A stretch of 49,286 bases of DNA from Clostridium sp. MCC353 (GCF_018785315.1 NZ_WQPN01000040.1:1-49286), one strand, 5' to 3'; counted from the first letter of the stretch, positions 9,701 to 18,895 are shown. Numbers and translations: made by a program. The notes: a model not told the origin generated them from the letters alone.

Positions 9701-11369
9701 AGTTTTCACCTGTTTTTACCCACATGTATCCATACGGCGGCACCTCTAATCTGCCATTTACCGGGCTGCCCGTTAAAAGCTCCGCGCCGTTATATCCTGT
9801 ATCCAGTTGTACGGTTTCATTCGATACATTTACCAACACCAGTATCTCGTCTTCCCCATCTCCCCGAACCAGGACAAACAGCCTTGGATCTGTCTCCAAA
9901 ACTTTCTGCGGGCTGTTGGGCGCAAATGCCTGATACCTCTTCCTTATGGAAATCAGCTTCTTATACTCTTCAAAAACCAGGTTTCTTAAACTGCCCGGAG
10001 TATGGATTTCGGCCTTCAGCCTGCCGTAATCCAGCTTTTCCCGGTTAATCCTGCGCTTTATTCCAGATGAAAGGTACTCTTCCCGGCAGTTTTCAGATCC
10101 CAGCAGGCTGTGGTAATAAATTGCCGGCAGGCCCATAACCGACAGCAGAATACATTGGGAGGCCATAAATTTCTGTACCTTTTTCCTGATATCCTTTTCA
10201 TCACCGGCAATGGCGCTAAGATAGCTGATATTTAATTCGTACGGAATCTCAGAACCATCCGGCATAGACCGGAAACTCACCAGACCTCCGCGTTCCACTG
10301 CGGTATCGGCCATGAGCTGTTTTTGTTCCTGAGTCAGTATATCCTCCACCGGTCTTATCCCAATTCCGTCATGGGAAGCCAGGAAGTTGAAATACGCTGT
10401 TTTATCACTGGTTTTTTCCAGAGTTTCCGCCCATCTGCTCAGTTCCACAGCGCTCCCGCTGATAAAGGAATAGAAGGTCAGAGGCGGAAGGGGAAACTGG
10501 TAAACCAGCCCGGCCTCGTCAAATCCATTGCCGAAATAGCGGATGTTCTCCTGATGGGGCACATTAGTCTCCGTTATTATGGTACAGCCTGGGGCGCACC
10601 TGTCTAAAACCAGTCTCATGAGCTTCACCACTTCATGAGCCTGAGGTAAATTCATACAGGTTGTACCCCCTTCTTTCCAGATAAAGCCGGCCGCATCAAG
10701 ACGGATAAATCCGGCGCCTTTTGAAGCATAAAACAGCAGGATATCCAAAATCTCAAGCAAAACATTATCATTTTTATAGTTAAAGTCAATCTGGTCTTCA
10801 CTGAATGTGGTCCAGACATATACCTTTCTGCCGTCTGTCTCAAAGGCCGTCAGAAGAGGAAGGGCCCTGGGGCGTGTCACCATGCTGTAATCTTCCGAAG
10901 GATCCGCTTCGATAAAAAAATCCCTGTATCCTTCCTCTCCCTTTAAAAACCCCTGAAAATATTCGCTTTCCCTGGATGCATGGTTCACCACAGCGTCCAG
11001 CATCAGATCATAACTTTGACCCAGGCTCTGAATATCCTCCCAGTCTCCCAGCTCTCTCCGGATGGATCTGAAATCCGAAACGGAAAACCCGTCATCCGAT
11101 GTATACGGGAATGTGGGGAGAAGGTGTATTCCGCTGATATATCCTTTCAATTCTTCATCTGCAAACCGCTTTAAAACCGGAAGGGATGGGCTGTTTTTCT
11201 CTTTAATGCCGTCCCCATAGGTGATCAGAAGCACATCAGTCTGATCGATCCAGGATTTTTTTTCCTTAATTTTCCCTTTCCATTTCCCCATTAAATTTTC
11301 AACTTTTTTTGCCGTTTCTTGGTAATGATCCGGATACAATTGTTTTACACGCAGTTCTATCTCTGTCAT
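9681..11369 (-). CDS. GH13_18-type glycoside phosphorylase (glucosylglycerate/sucrose-6'-phosphate phosphorylase-like)
   Basis: This alpha-amylase-superfamily enzyme belongs to the sucrose phosphorylase subfamily. The three GH13 carboxylates are visible: nucleophile D225 in FIRLDAAGF, acid/base E267 in IITETNVPHQENIRYFG and D334 in LASHDGIG. The ETNVPHxEN form is typical of the longer branch that includes sucrose-6'-phosphate phosphorylase and glucosylglycerate phosphorylase (E. coli YcjM type, also about 560 residues). Such enzymes split an alpha-glucoside with phosphate to give glucose-1-phosphate. It overlaps the sulfatase gene by 4 nt (ATGA) and has GGAGG before the ATG. The likely substrate is the desulfated product of the sulfatase. 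The acceptor half of the molecule cannot be deduced. Confidence 0.88.
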   Translation of the reverse strand: MTEIELRVKQLYPDHYQETAKKVENLMGKWKGKIKEKKSWIDQTDVLLITYGDGIKEKNSPSLPVLKRFADEELKGYISGIHLLPTFPYTSDDGFSVSDFRSIRRELGDWEDIQSLGQSYDLMLDAVVNHASRESEYFQGFLKGEEGYRDFFIEADPSEDYSMVTRPRALPLLTAFETDGRKVYVWTTFSEDQIDFNYKNDNVLLEILDILLFYASKGAGFIRLDAAGFIWKEGGTTCMNLPQAHEVVKLMRLVLDRCAPGCTIITETNVPHQENIRYFGNGFDEAGLVYQFPLPPLTFYSFISGSAVELSRWAETLEKTSDKTAYFNFLASHDGIGIRPVEDILTQEQKQLMADTAVERGGLVSFRSMPDGSEIPYELNISYLSAIAGDEKDIRKKVQKFMASQCILLSVMGLPAIYYHSLLGSENCREEYLSSGIKRRINREKLDYGRLKAEIHTPGSLRNLVFEEYKKLISIRKRYQAFAPNSPQKVLETDPRLFVLVRGDGEDEILVLVNVSNETVQLDTGYNGAELLTGSPVNGRLEVPPYGYMWVKTGENYDRQME

Positions 11370-12790
11370 ATGCTTTCCTCCATCCCCTCTAAAGGCTGGC
11401 GGGGCGTTTCCCGGACCAGATATGGCACGTCCGGCACATTAAAATCATCTTCCGTGTCCCTCGCCCATTCTTTCAGCCTGCGGTTTAACTCAATCCTCTT
11501 ATCGATATATAATGAATTGTGGGCCAGATTTATAAGTTCCAGAGGGTCGTCATTTAAGTTAAACAGCAGCCATTCCTGGTTCTCCAGGCACACATACTTC
11601 CAACCGTCACGCGTTACGATCCCTCTGTATGGAATATCGATGCTGTCATAGTGTCTGGTGGGCACCACGGACTGGAGATAGGCGCTGTCCGGAATCTCAC
11701 CCGGGACACGGCTGGCCGATCTGACCCAGGAATAGTCCGTTCCTTCCATCCATTCAGGTATTTCCAAATCGCACAGCCCCAGAGTGGTGGGCGCTGCATC
11801 CACATGATTTACCGGCAGGTCGGACACGCCGGACTTGCTGTCATAATAGGTCATCGGCATCTCTCCGCCGATGATAAATGGGACGCGTATGGCCTCTTCA
11901 TAAGGATTGGTCTTTCGGAACATGCCATGCGAACCATGCATATCCCCGTGATCGCTGAAAAAAATGATGTGGGTGTCCAGATCCAGCCCATTTTCCCTGA
12001 GTTCGTTTAAAATTCTTCCCACATTCCAGTCCAGATTCTCGATCAGGGCATAGTACCCTGCCAGCTCCTGCCTGGCCCTCTTTTGAAACTCCCCATAGGG
12101 CGGCACATTGTCCTTCATAACCAGCTTCCGGGAGTTATATTTTCCCATAAATCGGGCCGGCGCAATATAGGGATCATGAGGCGGCTGAACGCTGATCACC
12201 ATAAAAAACGGCCGGTTCCTGCCCTCTTTCTTTTCCTCACCATAATACCGGATCTTTTGAAGCCCCATATCCACCAAAGAATCCGTCTCAAATCCGGGCA
12301 GGCGGTGCAGCGGCACCTCCTGTTCCCCATCGTGACCATGAACCCAGCAGTTAAACTGGCTGTTATTGTTCTCATACCCCACCCAAGTGGAGAACTTTCC
12401 CCTGTGATCTCTCGGAACAAACTGCTTTTGCGGGTCAACCCCTGTCCCGATTCTGGGATTCAGCCCTTCCAGATGCCATTTTCCATAGTATAAAGTGTCA
12501 TATCCCGCGCCGTTAAATACCTCTGCAATGGTATGTCTTTTGGGGTTCAAAGTGAAATCATGGCCGGCCACTGAGCTTTTATGCGGATAACACCCGGTCA
12601 GCAGAGCTCCCCGGTACGGGGAACACAGCGGAGTGCCGCTCACCGCGCGGTTAAAATTAATTCCCTGAAGCGCCAGATTATCGATATTGGGCGTGCTCAC
12701 ATTAGGATCTCCATTGACCGACAAGGCGTCTGCCCTGAGCTGGTCCGCCAATATCCAGATTACATTCTTTCCATTTCCTTCCCTACTCAT
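11366..12790 (-). CDS. Cytoplasmic Cys-type sulfatase
   Basis: This is a family S1 sulfatase that hydrolyses sulfate esters using a formylglycine made from C56 in PLCSPYRGALLTG (the C-x-P-x-R signature). Further metal and sulfate site residues are in WILADQLRAD near the N-terminus and FFSDHGDMHGSHGMFRK in the second half. There is no signal peptide or lipobox, unlike most polysaccharide sulfatases, so it acts on an imported molecule. Cys-type sulfatases in anaerobes need the radical-SAM maturase anSME, which is not in this window. It starts 4 nt after the second permease gene and overlaps the phosphorylase gene, linking desulfation directly to uptake and cleavage. Confidence 0.92.
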   Translation of the reverse strand: MSREGNGKNVIWILADQLRADALSVNGDPNVSTPNIDNLALQGINFNRAVSGTPLCSPYRGALLTGCYPHKSSVAGHDFTLNPKRHTIAEVFNGAGYDTLYYGKWHLEGLNPRIGTGVDPQKQFVPRDHRGKFSTWVGYENNNSQFNCWVHGHDGEQEVPLHRLPGFETDSLVDMGLQKIRYYGEEKKEGRNRPFFMVISVQPPHDPYIAPARFMGKYNSRKLVMKDNVPPYGEFQKRARQELAGYYALIENLDWNVGRILNELRENGLDLDTHIIFFSDHGDMHGSHGMFRKTNPYEEAIRVPFIIGGEMPMTYYDSKSGVSDLPVNHVDAAPTTLGLCDLEIPEWMEGTDYSWVRSASRVPGEIPDSAYLQSVVPTRHYDSIDIPYRGIVTRDGWKYVCLENQEWLLFNLNDDPLELINLAHNSLYIDKRIELNRRLKEWARDTEDDFNVPDVPYLVRETPRQPLEGMEESI

Positions 12791-12794
12791 CTTC

Positions 12795-13664
12795 TTATCC
12801 TTTCATTCCGGTAGTAGCGATCCCCTGTACAAAGTATTTTTGTAAGAATATAAACAAAACCAGGACAGGAAGAACGATCATGATGGTCGCTGACATCAGA
12901 TAATTCCACTGAATAAACGTTTCGCCCTTAAAGGCGTTTAACGCAAGCTGAACGGTCTGCATTTCCGTCCGGTTAATGACTAACAGCGGCCAGGTGTACT
13001 GATTCCAGGTATCCACCACTTTTAAAAGTCCCAGCGTGGCAAAAAGCGGTTTGCTCATGGGCAGGTAAATGCGGATGTAAGCGGCCAGTGACCCGCATCC
13101 GTCAATTCTGGATGCCTCGTCCAACTCCCGGGGGAACCCCAGATAATACTGCCTGCACATGAATACCCCGAAGGGATTGGCCACAATAGGGAGGATTACT
13201 CCGATGTAGCTGTTAATCAGCCCCACACCTCCGGCGCCCAGCCAGTTATTGCCTCCCATCAGCGGAAATTCTTTGATCTGTAGAAATACCGGCAGCATCA
13301 TAATCTGCATCGGCAGCATCATTCCCACCATGGCGCAGTAAAATAACAGGTTATTGCCGAAAAATTTCAGCCGGGCAAACGCATATCCCGCCAGAGAATT
13401 GATTAAGAGGCTGATGAGCGTCACAGCCGCTGTGATAATTGTACTGTTCAGAAAATAGCGCGGCCAGTCTCCCATTCCCATTGCGGCGGTTAAGTTGGAA
13501 AACATAAATTTTTCCGGCAGAAGGCTTGTGAACCCAGCCGCAATCTCAGCATCCGATTTAAAAGCAGTGCAGACCAGTATAACGATGGGCAGAGCCGCAA
13601 TCACTGCTGTCAGCACGATAAATGATTTGAGAAGCAGCGCCTTTATCTTATTTTTTATATGCAT
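12795..13664 (-). CDS. CUT1 ABC sugar permease, MalG-like
   Basis: An inner-membrane permease of about six transmembrane segments with the ATPase-contact EAA loop visible as DEASRIDGCGSLAAYIR. It pairs with the MalF-like permease encoded just upstream (10-nt gap). The start has AGGAGG. No ATPase gene accompanies this transporter, as is common for CUT1 systems in Firmicutes, which share an MsiK-like ATPase encoded elsewhere. Its operon position immediately before the sulfatase suggests the imported solute is the sulfated substrate. Confidence 0.93.
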   Translation of the reverse strand: MHIKNKIKALLLKSFIVLTAVIAALPIVILVCTAFKSDAEIAAGFTSLLPEKFMFSNLTAAMGMGDWPRYFLNSTIITAAVTLISLLINSLAGYAFARLKFFGNNLLFYCAMVGMMLPMQIMMLPVFLQIKEFPLMGGNNWLGAGGVGLINSYIGVILPIVANPFGVFMCRQYYLGFPRELDEASRIDGCGSLAAYIRIYLPMSKPLFATLGLLKVVDTWNQYTWPLLVINRTEMQTVQLALNAFKGETFIQWNYLMSATIMIVLPVLVLFIFLQKYFVQGIATTGMKG

Positions 13665-13674
13665 ATCCGACCTC

Positions 13675-14547
13675 CTATTCTTCCCTTCTCGTCAACCGGA
13701 AATTGACGGCGCTTATGCCGCCCACTATGATCAGCAGCACCACAGACATGGCGGACGCATACCCTAACTCGTATCTTGTAAAACCAGTGGTATAGATCTG
13801 ATGCACAAGCGTAGTGGTTCGGTAAAGCGGTCCACCCTTTGTCAGGATATTCACCTGTTCAAACACATTAAAACAGGAGATCATTCCGGTGATCAGCAGA
13901 AATGAACTGGTATCCTTCAGCAGCGGAAATGTAATATGCCAAAAAGTATGGATACCCGAAGAACCGTCCATCTTTGCCGCTTCATAGTACTCCTCCGGAA
14001 TTGCCTTTAATCCGGAGAGGAAAATCACCATATAGTAGCCGCTTTTTTTCCAAATATCCATAACGATAATACATGGAAGAGCCAGATCCGGATCCAACAG
14101 CCATTGTTTCTTCGGCAGCCCCATCCATTCCAGCAGGGTGTTGAAAATACCGCTTCCCGGCTCGTACAGATACAGCCAGATCATGGATACCGCCACCATG
14201 GAAATGACATGGGGCATGAAGATAAACATCCTGGTAACTCTGGTTTTAATCAATGGATTGTTAATAACTGCCGCCAGCAGCAGCGCTATGGCTAATGCCG
14301 GAAACAGCGTGGCCGCCGCATAAACCAGCGTATTTTTAATTGACAGCAGAAATGCTTCATCCTGAAGCAGGTCCCGGTAATTTTCCATGCCTATAAAATT
14401 GCGCTTGGTGAACATGTCAAAATCAGTGAAACTGTCGCCAATGACTTTAAATATGGGAATAAAATAGAAATATGTAAAGATCAGGAAAAAAGGAAGTACA
14501 AAAAAATACGCCGTGTAATCCCGCCCCAGTCTTCTCTGTTTTTTCAA
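13675..14547 (-). CDS. CUT1 ABC sugar permease, MalF-like
   Basis: The partner permease of the importer, with an EAA loop EAAKMDGSSGIHTFW and six or so hydrophobic helices. The start codon appears to be TTG at 14547: AGAGGTG lies 5 nt upstream and the protein begins MKKQRRLGRDY, the basic cytoplasmic lead normal for this family. A rare start codon here may lower permease expression relative to the binding protein, which is encoded 63 nt upstream. At 290 residues it has normal length. Confidence 0.92.
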   Translation of the reverse strand: MKKQRRLGRDYTAYFFVLPFFLIFTYFYFIPIFKVIGDSFTDFDMFTKRNFIGMENYRDLLQDEAFLLSIKNTLVYAAATLFPALAIALLLAAVINNPLIKTRVTRMFIFMPHVISMVAVSMIWLYLYEPGSGIFNTLLEWMGLPKKQWLLDPDLALPCIIVMDIWKKSGYYMVIFLSGLKAIPEEYYEAAKMDGSSGIHTFWHITFPLLKDTSSFLLITGMISCFNVFEQVNILTKGGPLYRTTTLVHQIYTTGFTRYELGYASAMSVVLLIIVGGISAVNFRLTRREE

Positions 14548-14609
14548 ACCAACACCTCTTTCTCAGCATTTAACAAATGGGTACCTTCCGGCACCCACCT
14601 GTTACTGAT

Positions 14610-15893
14610 TTATTTCGTCTCTTTCAACAATTTTTCCTGAGCGGCGGCCAGCGCTTCTTCCGGCGTTTTCACACCATAGAAGACCTGTTCCAGCATCTCA
14701 TCCAGCGTATCCTCATATACTTTTGACCACGTAACCTTGGGATTTCCATATCCACATTCAATGGCATCTGCGACCGCCTGGTTTAAAACCGGATCCATCT
14801 CAATATAAGCCTCCGCTGTAGACAGATACGGCGTGGGGATTCCGGTTTCTTCCATCCGTTTTGACAGCACATCACGGCTGGCCAGATAGGAAATCAGGTC
14901 AAATGCCTGATCGGGGTCTTTAGACTGGGAAGTTATTCCATACAGCCATACGCCGCACCAGGTGGCTGGTTCTTTATTGGGCACACAGGCCGCTACACCG
15001 AATTTATCCTCCATATCCGGGTTTTCTTTTATATACTGAGCGAAATTTTTGTTGGGAAGATATCCCATGACCGCAGTCCCTTTTAAAATAGGATTTTCAC
15101 TCCAGTTGTCATTTTCAAATATGGTGGAAAGGTCATGAAGCTGATCCATATACTGGACCAATTCTAATGCCTCCGGCTGGTCAAAAAGCGGCAGATTCGC
15201 TGATTCGTCCACCAGTCTGGCTCCATTTTGATGGATGAAGCTGTTGGCCAGCACTCTGGCATCCTTGGTCGGCATGGCAAAACCGGCTCTCTCCACATTA
15301 CCGTCTTTGTCTTTTATGGTCAGCTTTTCTGCATATTCCAGCATCTCTTTCCAATCCTTAGGCGGACGCGATCCATCTAATCCGGCTTCTTCAAACAGAT
15401 CTTTTCTGTATACAAATACCTGGGGATCCGGGCGGTGGGAAATTCCATAAAGTTTATCCTGATAGCTTCCCAGATCTTTCATTGCCGGAATGAAATCATC
15501 TTTCTCCTCCCATTTCTCAAAATACGAATCTAACGGGATCAAATGCCCTAAATTCACTCTTTCCGCGATATTTCCGATTCCCAGGTCGATGATATCGGGC
15601 GCTGTGCCGGAAGCAAATGCAGAATTCCATTTCGTCACCACATCCGGAAAGGCAATAAACTGCAGGTTCACCTTTACCCCTGTTTCTTCACTGTAATCGC
15701 TGACCGCCTGTCTCAAAAGCTCCGCGACCGCATCCGTTTCACTTCCCCTGGTCCATATATCGATTTCCTTCTGGCTTTCCTGTTTTTCTTCCGGCACTTT
15801 TTCATTCACATTCTTTGCCCCGGCCCCTGCCGAACATCCCATAAGCGCGGCGGCTGCCATAAAGGCCGCTGCTGTTAAGAAACTTTTTTTCAT
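14610..15893 (-). CDS. Sugar ABC transporter solute-binding lipoprotein
   Basis: An extracytoplasmic binding protein of the CUT1 (UgpB/MalE-like) family. From the ATG at 15893 it begins MKKSFLTAAAF, with a hydrophobic signal ending in the lipobox ALMGCS, so it is lipid-anchored outside the membrane. AGGAG lies 5 nt upstream of this ATG. A longer reading up to 16025 lacks a ribosome site and places the signal peptide internally, so I rejected it. Solute-binding motifs such as GTAPDIIDLG and WCGVWLYGIT are typical. It heads the transporter/sulfatase/phosphorylase operon and follows the YesM/YesN genes, whose usual role is inducing such transporters. Confidence 0.92.
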   Translation of the reverse strand: MKKSFLTAAAFMAAAALMGCSAGAGAKNVNEKVPEEKQESQKEIDIWTRGSETDAVAELLRQAVSDYSEETGVKVNLQFIAFPDVVTKWNSAFASGTAPDIIDLGIGNIAERVNLGHLIPLDSYFEKWEEKDDFIPAMKDLGSYQDKLYGISHRPDPQVFVYRKDLFEEAGLDGSRPPKDWKEMLEYAEKLTIKDKDGNVERAGFAMPTKDARVLANSFIHQNGARLVDESANLPLFDQPEALELVQYMDQLHDLSTIFENDNWSENPILKGTAVMGYLPNKNFAQYIKENPDMEDKFGVAACVPNKEPATWCGVWLYGITSQSKDPDQAFDLISYLASRDVLSKRMEETGIPTPYLSTAEAYIEMDPVLNQAVADAIECGYGNPKVTWSKVYEDTLDEMLEQVFYGVKTPEEALAAAQEKLLKETK

Positions 15894-15907
15894 ATCTTCT
15901 CCTATCT

Positions 15908-15948
15908 GCGTGCCCGGCACGCGTACATGATCTGACCTGGCCAAGTCA
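15908..15948. promoter_or_regulatory. Two palindromes in the binding-protein leader
   Basis: Between the response-regulator gene and the binding-protein gene lie GCGTGCCCGGCACGC (7-bp arms around one base, 15908-15922) and TGACCTGGCCAAGTCA (near-perfect, 15933-15948). They are 15-55 nt before the start codon. They could be operator sites or small leader hairpins. YesN-type regulators usually bind direct repeats, so their role is uncertain. Confidence 0.3.
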
Positions 15949-16028
15949 TTTTGGTAATAATTCAGCAGAACATCCTGTCTGTTGAACTTATAAATATTGT
16001 AATAAATTCCGCCTGAAATTAACATAAA

Positions 16029-16091
16029 AAAAACCTGGTCATTTTCTTCTAAAAACTTATTGGTTTTTTGAAGAACTATGGCCAGGTTTTT
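16029..16091 (-). terminator. Long-loop terminator after the response-regulator gene
   Basis: AAAAACCTGG at 16029-16038 pairs with CCAGGTTTTT at 16082-16091 across a 43-nt loop that can itself fold (AAAAC / GTTTT). On the minus strand the stem ends in a run of eight T. It separates the two-component genes from the transporter operon. Confidence 0.6.
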
Positions 16092-16112
16092 ATTTTCTTA
16101 GAATTTTATAAT

Positions 16113-16982
16113 TTACTTAGATGTTTTTATAAAAGTGATATATTTTTTAGGCGACATTCCCGTATAATTTTTAAAAGCAGTGGAAAAATACATCTCATTC
16201 TGATATCCTGCTTCCGCGGCCACATCCTTGATTTTTCTTCCCGGATCAGCCAGCAGTTCTTTCGCCCGTTCCATTCTGATTTCCGTAAGATAGGCGTTAA
16301 AATTCTTGCCCGTCTTCTGTTTAAATGTCTGCGACAGATAATCCGCATTGTAATTCAGTTCTTCCGCCAGTGAAAGAAGCTTAACCGGCTTGCTGTAGTT
16401 TAAATGAATGTATTCGATGATCTGGTTTATCAGATAATCGGAAGATTCCCCCACCGGTTCATTCCTGTATTTTTCCAAAATCTGCATCAGCCTCTGTTTG
16501 ACGCACCGGTACTCTTCTGTATTCATTCCAGCCGTTTCCAAAGAATATTGCTCCAGTTTTTCCAGACACTCCAGAATACCCATCTGCTTTTCCTGGGATT
16601 CAAGGCTTTTTTGTCTTTGCTCCTCCTCGATTTTCTGCACAAATTCCCTGATCTCCTCATCTCCGGTCTGAGCCTTCAGCAAATAGTCTTTCGCTCCCAG
16701 CTTCAGCCCTTGATGGACGTATTCGAAATCATTATAATTGCTTAAAATCAGGATTTCCACCTCCGGATATTCCTGCTTCACAGCCCGGATCAGCTCAATT
16801 CCATTCATAACCGGCATCAGAATATCCGTAAAAATGAGATCCGGAATTTCCGCTTTACAGCCGTCAAGGGCTGCCTTTCCATTGGGAAATGTGCCTGTCA
16901 CTTTTGTGTCCGGTATTGAGATTAATATGGATTCAAACCACTGTCTGATTGGTTTTTCGTCGTCTACAATCATTACTTTCAT
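16113..16982 (-). CDS. YesN-type response regulator (receiver + AraC HTH)
   Basis: The receiver domain covers residues 1-120 with acidic pocket VDDE (6-9) and phosphorylated D53 in IFTDILMP. The C-terminal AraC-type DNA-binding domain (about 185-289) has the two helix-turn-helices NYNADYLSQTFKQKTGKNF and EAGYQNEMYFSTAFKNYTG. I start it at the ATG at 16982, which overlaps the kinase stop by 3 nt; the longer frame up to 17150 adds 56 low-complexity residues over the kinase gene and is unlikely. At 289 residues it is short for the family because the linker is brief. It should activate the neighbouring importer operon. Confidence 0.93.
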   Translation of the reverse strand: MKVMIVDDEKPIRQWFESILISIPDTKVTGTFPNGKAALDGCKAEIPDLIFTDILMPVMNGIELIRAVKQEYPEVEILILSNYNDFEYVHQGLKLGAKDYLLKAQTGDEEIREFVQKIEEEQRQKSLESQEKQMGILECLEKLEQYSLETAGMNTEEYRCVKQRLMQILEKYRNEPVGESSDYLINQIIEYIHLNYSKPVKLLSLAEELNYNADYLSQTFKQKTGKNFNAYLTEIRMERAKELLADPGRKIKDVAAEAGYQNEMYFSTAFKNYTGMSPKKYITFIKTSK

Positions 16983-18724
16983 CTTTTTTCTCCCATCCGG
17001 GCAGGAATACGTACCGTCACCGATGTCCCTTCCCCGACCCTGCTTTTTATCACCAGTTCCGCATTCTCCCCATAGAGAAGCCTGAGCCGGTTTTTTATAT
17101 TCTCCAGCGCGATTCCGTGTTTCACCTGCTCTCCCACCTGCTTTACACACAGACTATCTGAATCAAATCCGGCTCCATTGTCGTCGATTACAATTTCCAG
17201 CAGCTCTTCTTTAAGCGCTGTGCAGATCCTGATTACGCCGCCTTCCTCCCGGCCGGATAAACCGTGGAAAATAGCATTTTCAATGATCGGCTGCAAAATC
17301 AGTTTCGGTATTGTGAGTTCCATCGTTTCCTGTTGGCACTCATAAACCACCTCAAAGTTATGCCCATACCGCACCTGCTGGATATATACATAATCCTTTA
17401 AAAATCTGATCTCTTCCTCAACTTTATGCATACTCTCTTTATTATGCAGCAATTCGGAGAGCAGGCGCACCAGCGCGACGATCACTTTATCAATGGATTC
17501 CCGCTCCCCCAGACGGTTTAAATTCCGTATGGACTGCAGGGTATTGTACAGAAAATGTGGATTAATCTGGGCCTGCAGGGCTTCAATCTCAGAGATCCGT
17601 TTTTCCTCCTGTTCGGCTAAAATGCGGCTGATCAGATGCTCGATTCGCTCTGTCATCTTTTTATACTCGCCATGCAGGTACCGCACCTCGTTCTTCGGCA
17701 TTTTTTCCTCCGCTTCCTCTTCCTTTCCATGGTATTCACGGATTTCATGGGCCAGATTCACTATGGGGACGGCCACATAACGGGATGCGACAACTGTCAG
17801 CATGAGAAAGATCAGCGTAGTCACGATCAGAATCAATGCCAGCGTCTGCCGTACATCATGAAAAGATGATAATACCACTTCTAATGGAGTGCTGCTTATT
17901 ATATACCAGTCCATCTTGTCTATTTTAGAAAATGCCACAATTGAATTTTCCTCTTCTGAATAGAAATATCCTTCTTTAAAACCCTGAATTTCCTGAAACA
18001 GCTTTGTCCCCTCTATGCTTTTCCCCAGCCTCTCTTTATCAGAGGAAGACATGAGCTGCCCATCGGATTTTACAATTTCGATATACTCTCCCGTATCCAG
18101 GTATTCATCATATGCTTTAGAAAACACCGTTTCCGGGAAATCAAAGATCATGATTCCGATTTGATTACCGGTTCGGACATCCACCAGATATCTCACAGCA
18201 GAAATTATGTTTTCTCCATAATAAGAGTAGGCCGGACTCCACACAAGGCTTGTCCGGTTCTGGTTAATAATGCTTTCAATATAAGCCTGGCGCTCCCGAT
18301 CCTGCTGCCTGGTGGCCTGCTGGGATGTGGTAATGTAGTTATCATTCCCTATGCCTAAAAACGTGATGTAATATTCCAAATTATAGAATATATTCTCATT
18401 ATCGATCAGGCTCAGCTTCGCCCTGTCATACTTATGAACCTTGTCATATGCCGGTTCTTCATCCTTCATATTCACATAATCTTTTATCTCATTGTTAAAG
18501 AGGTAGGAATTGGAAATATAAATCGTGTTCTCTATCATGTTTTCATTCTTATCTGCGATATGCTTTAAAGAAGTGATTTTAAAAGTGCCGAACTCTTTTA
18601 TTGTCCTTCTTTCGATCAAATTGACAAAGCTGGCAAAACATACAAACACGGTTAAAATGATGATGGGAACATAGATGATGACCAGTTTTTTCCGGATGTT
18701 CAAATTCTCTTTCAAGCGTTCCAT
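16979..18724 (-). CDS. YesM-type sensor histidine kinase
   Basis: A membrane sensor of 581 residues. It has a transmembrane helix at about 13-35, an extracytoplasmic Cache-like region at about 40-290, a second helix at about 295-315 and a HAMP-like linker. These are followed by a His_kinase domain with H390 in LQAQINPHFLYNTLQ and an ATPase domain with PKLILQPIIENAIFHG and DNGAGFD. The YesM/LytS form of the phospho-His motif is clear. These kinases sense extracellular sugars, often through binding proteins, and phosphorylate the AraC-type partner encoded next. GGAGG lies 6 nt before the ATG. A likely -10 (TATACT) lies about 40 nt upstream and a cre-like site further up. Confidence 0.94.
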   Translation of the reverse strand: MERLKENLNIRKKLVIIYVPIIILTVFVCFASFVNLIERRTIKEFGTFKITSLKHIADKNENMIENTIYISNSYLFNNEIKDYVNMKDEEPAYDKVHKYDRAKLSLIDNENIFYNLEYYITFLGIGNDNYITTSQQATRQQDRERQAYIESIINQNRTSLVWSPAYSYYGENIISAVRYLVDVRTGNQIGIMIFDFPETVFSKAYDEYLDTGEYIEIVKSDGQLMSSSDKERLGKSIEGTKLFQEIQGFKEGYFYSEEENSIVAFSKIDKMDWYIISSTPLEVVLSSFHDVRQTLALILIVTTLIFLMLTVVASRYVAVPIVNLAHEIREYHGKEEEAEEKMPKNEVRYLHGEYKKMTERIEHLISRILAEQEEKRISEIEALQAQINPHFLYNTLQSIRNLNRLGERESIDKVIVALVRLLSELLHNKESMHKVEEEIRFLKDYVYIQQVRYGHNFEVVYECQQETMELTIPKLILQPIIENAIFHGLSGREEGGVIRICTALKEELLEIVIDDNGAGFDSDSLCVKQVGEQVKHGIALENIKNRLRLLYGENAELVIKSRVGEGTSVTVRIPARMGEKR

Positions 18725-18820
18725 ACAGTTCCTCCAAGGTATTTGCAGTCAGTTCATTAAATGCAGTATATCAAATCTGAACCGATAATGCCAGTGTTCC
18801 CCGCATTGGTACGTCAGCTT

Positions 18821-18835
18821 ATGAAAACGTTTTTA
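18821..18835. promoter_or_regulatory. cre-like site upstream of the sensor kinase gene
   Basis: ATGAAAACGTTTTTA matches the CcpA catabolite-responsive element consensus WTGNAANCGNWNNCA at all defined positions but one (T for the final C). It lies about 100 nt before the kinase start. Glucose repression of the two-component genes would fit, but this is a single motif match. Confidence 0.35.
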
Positions 18836-18895
18836 AGATATCTTAAAACAACCTCATGTGATATCTTAAATTCTGATATCACATGAGGTTGTTTT
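18831..18895 (-). terminator. 21-bp perfect hairpin plus adjoining palindrome
   Basis: AAAACAACCTCATGTGATAT plus a final C at 18845-18865 pairs perfectly with 18875-18895 across a 9-nt loop. Directly beside it, 18831-18848 is a perfect 18-bp palindrome (TTTTAAGATATCTTAAAA). The hairpin lies 80 nt past the last sulfatase gene and ends GGTTGTTTTAAG on the minus strand, so it probably terminates that operon. It is much longer than a usual terminator. Confidence 0.6.

Noticed and set aside
16983-17150. 56-residue N-terminal extension of the YesN-type regulator
   Set aside because: It is low-complexity, lies wholly within the kinase gene, and would precede a complete receiver domain that has its own start overlapping the kinase stop codon.
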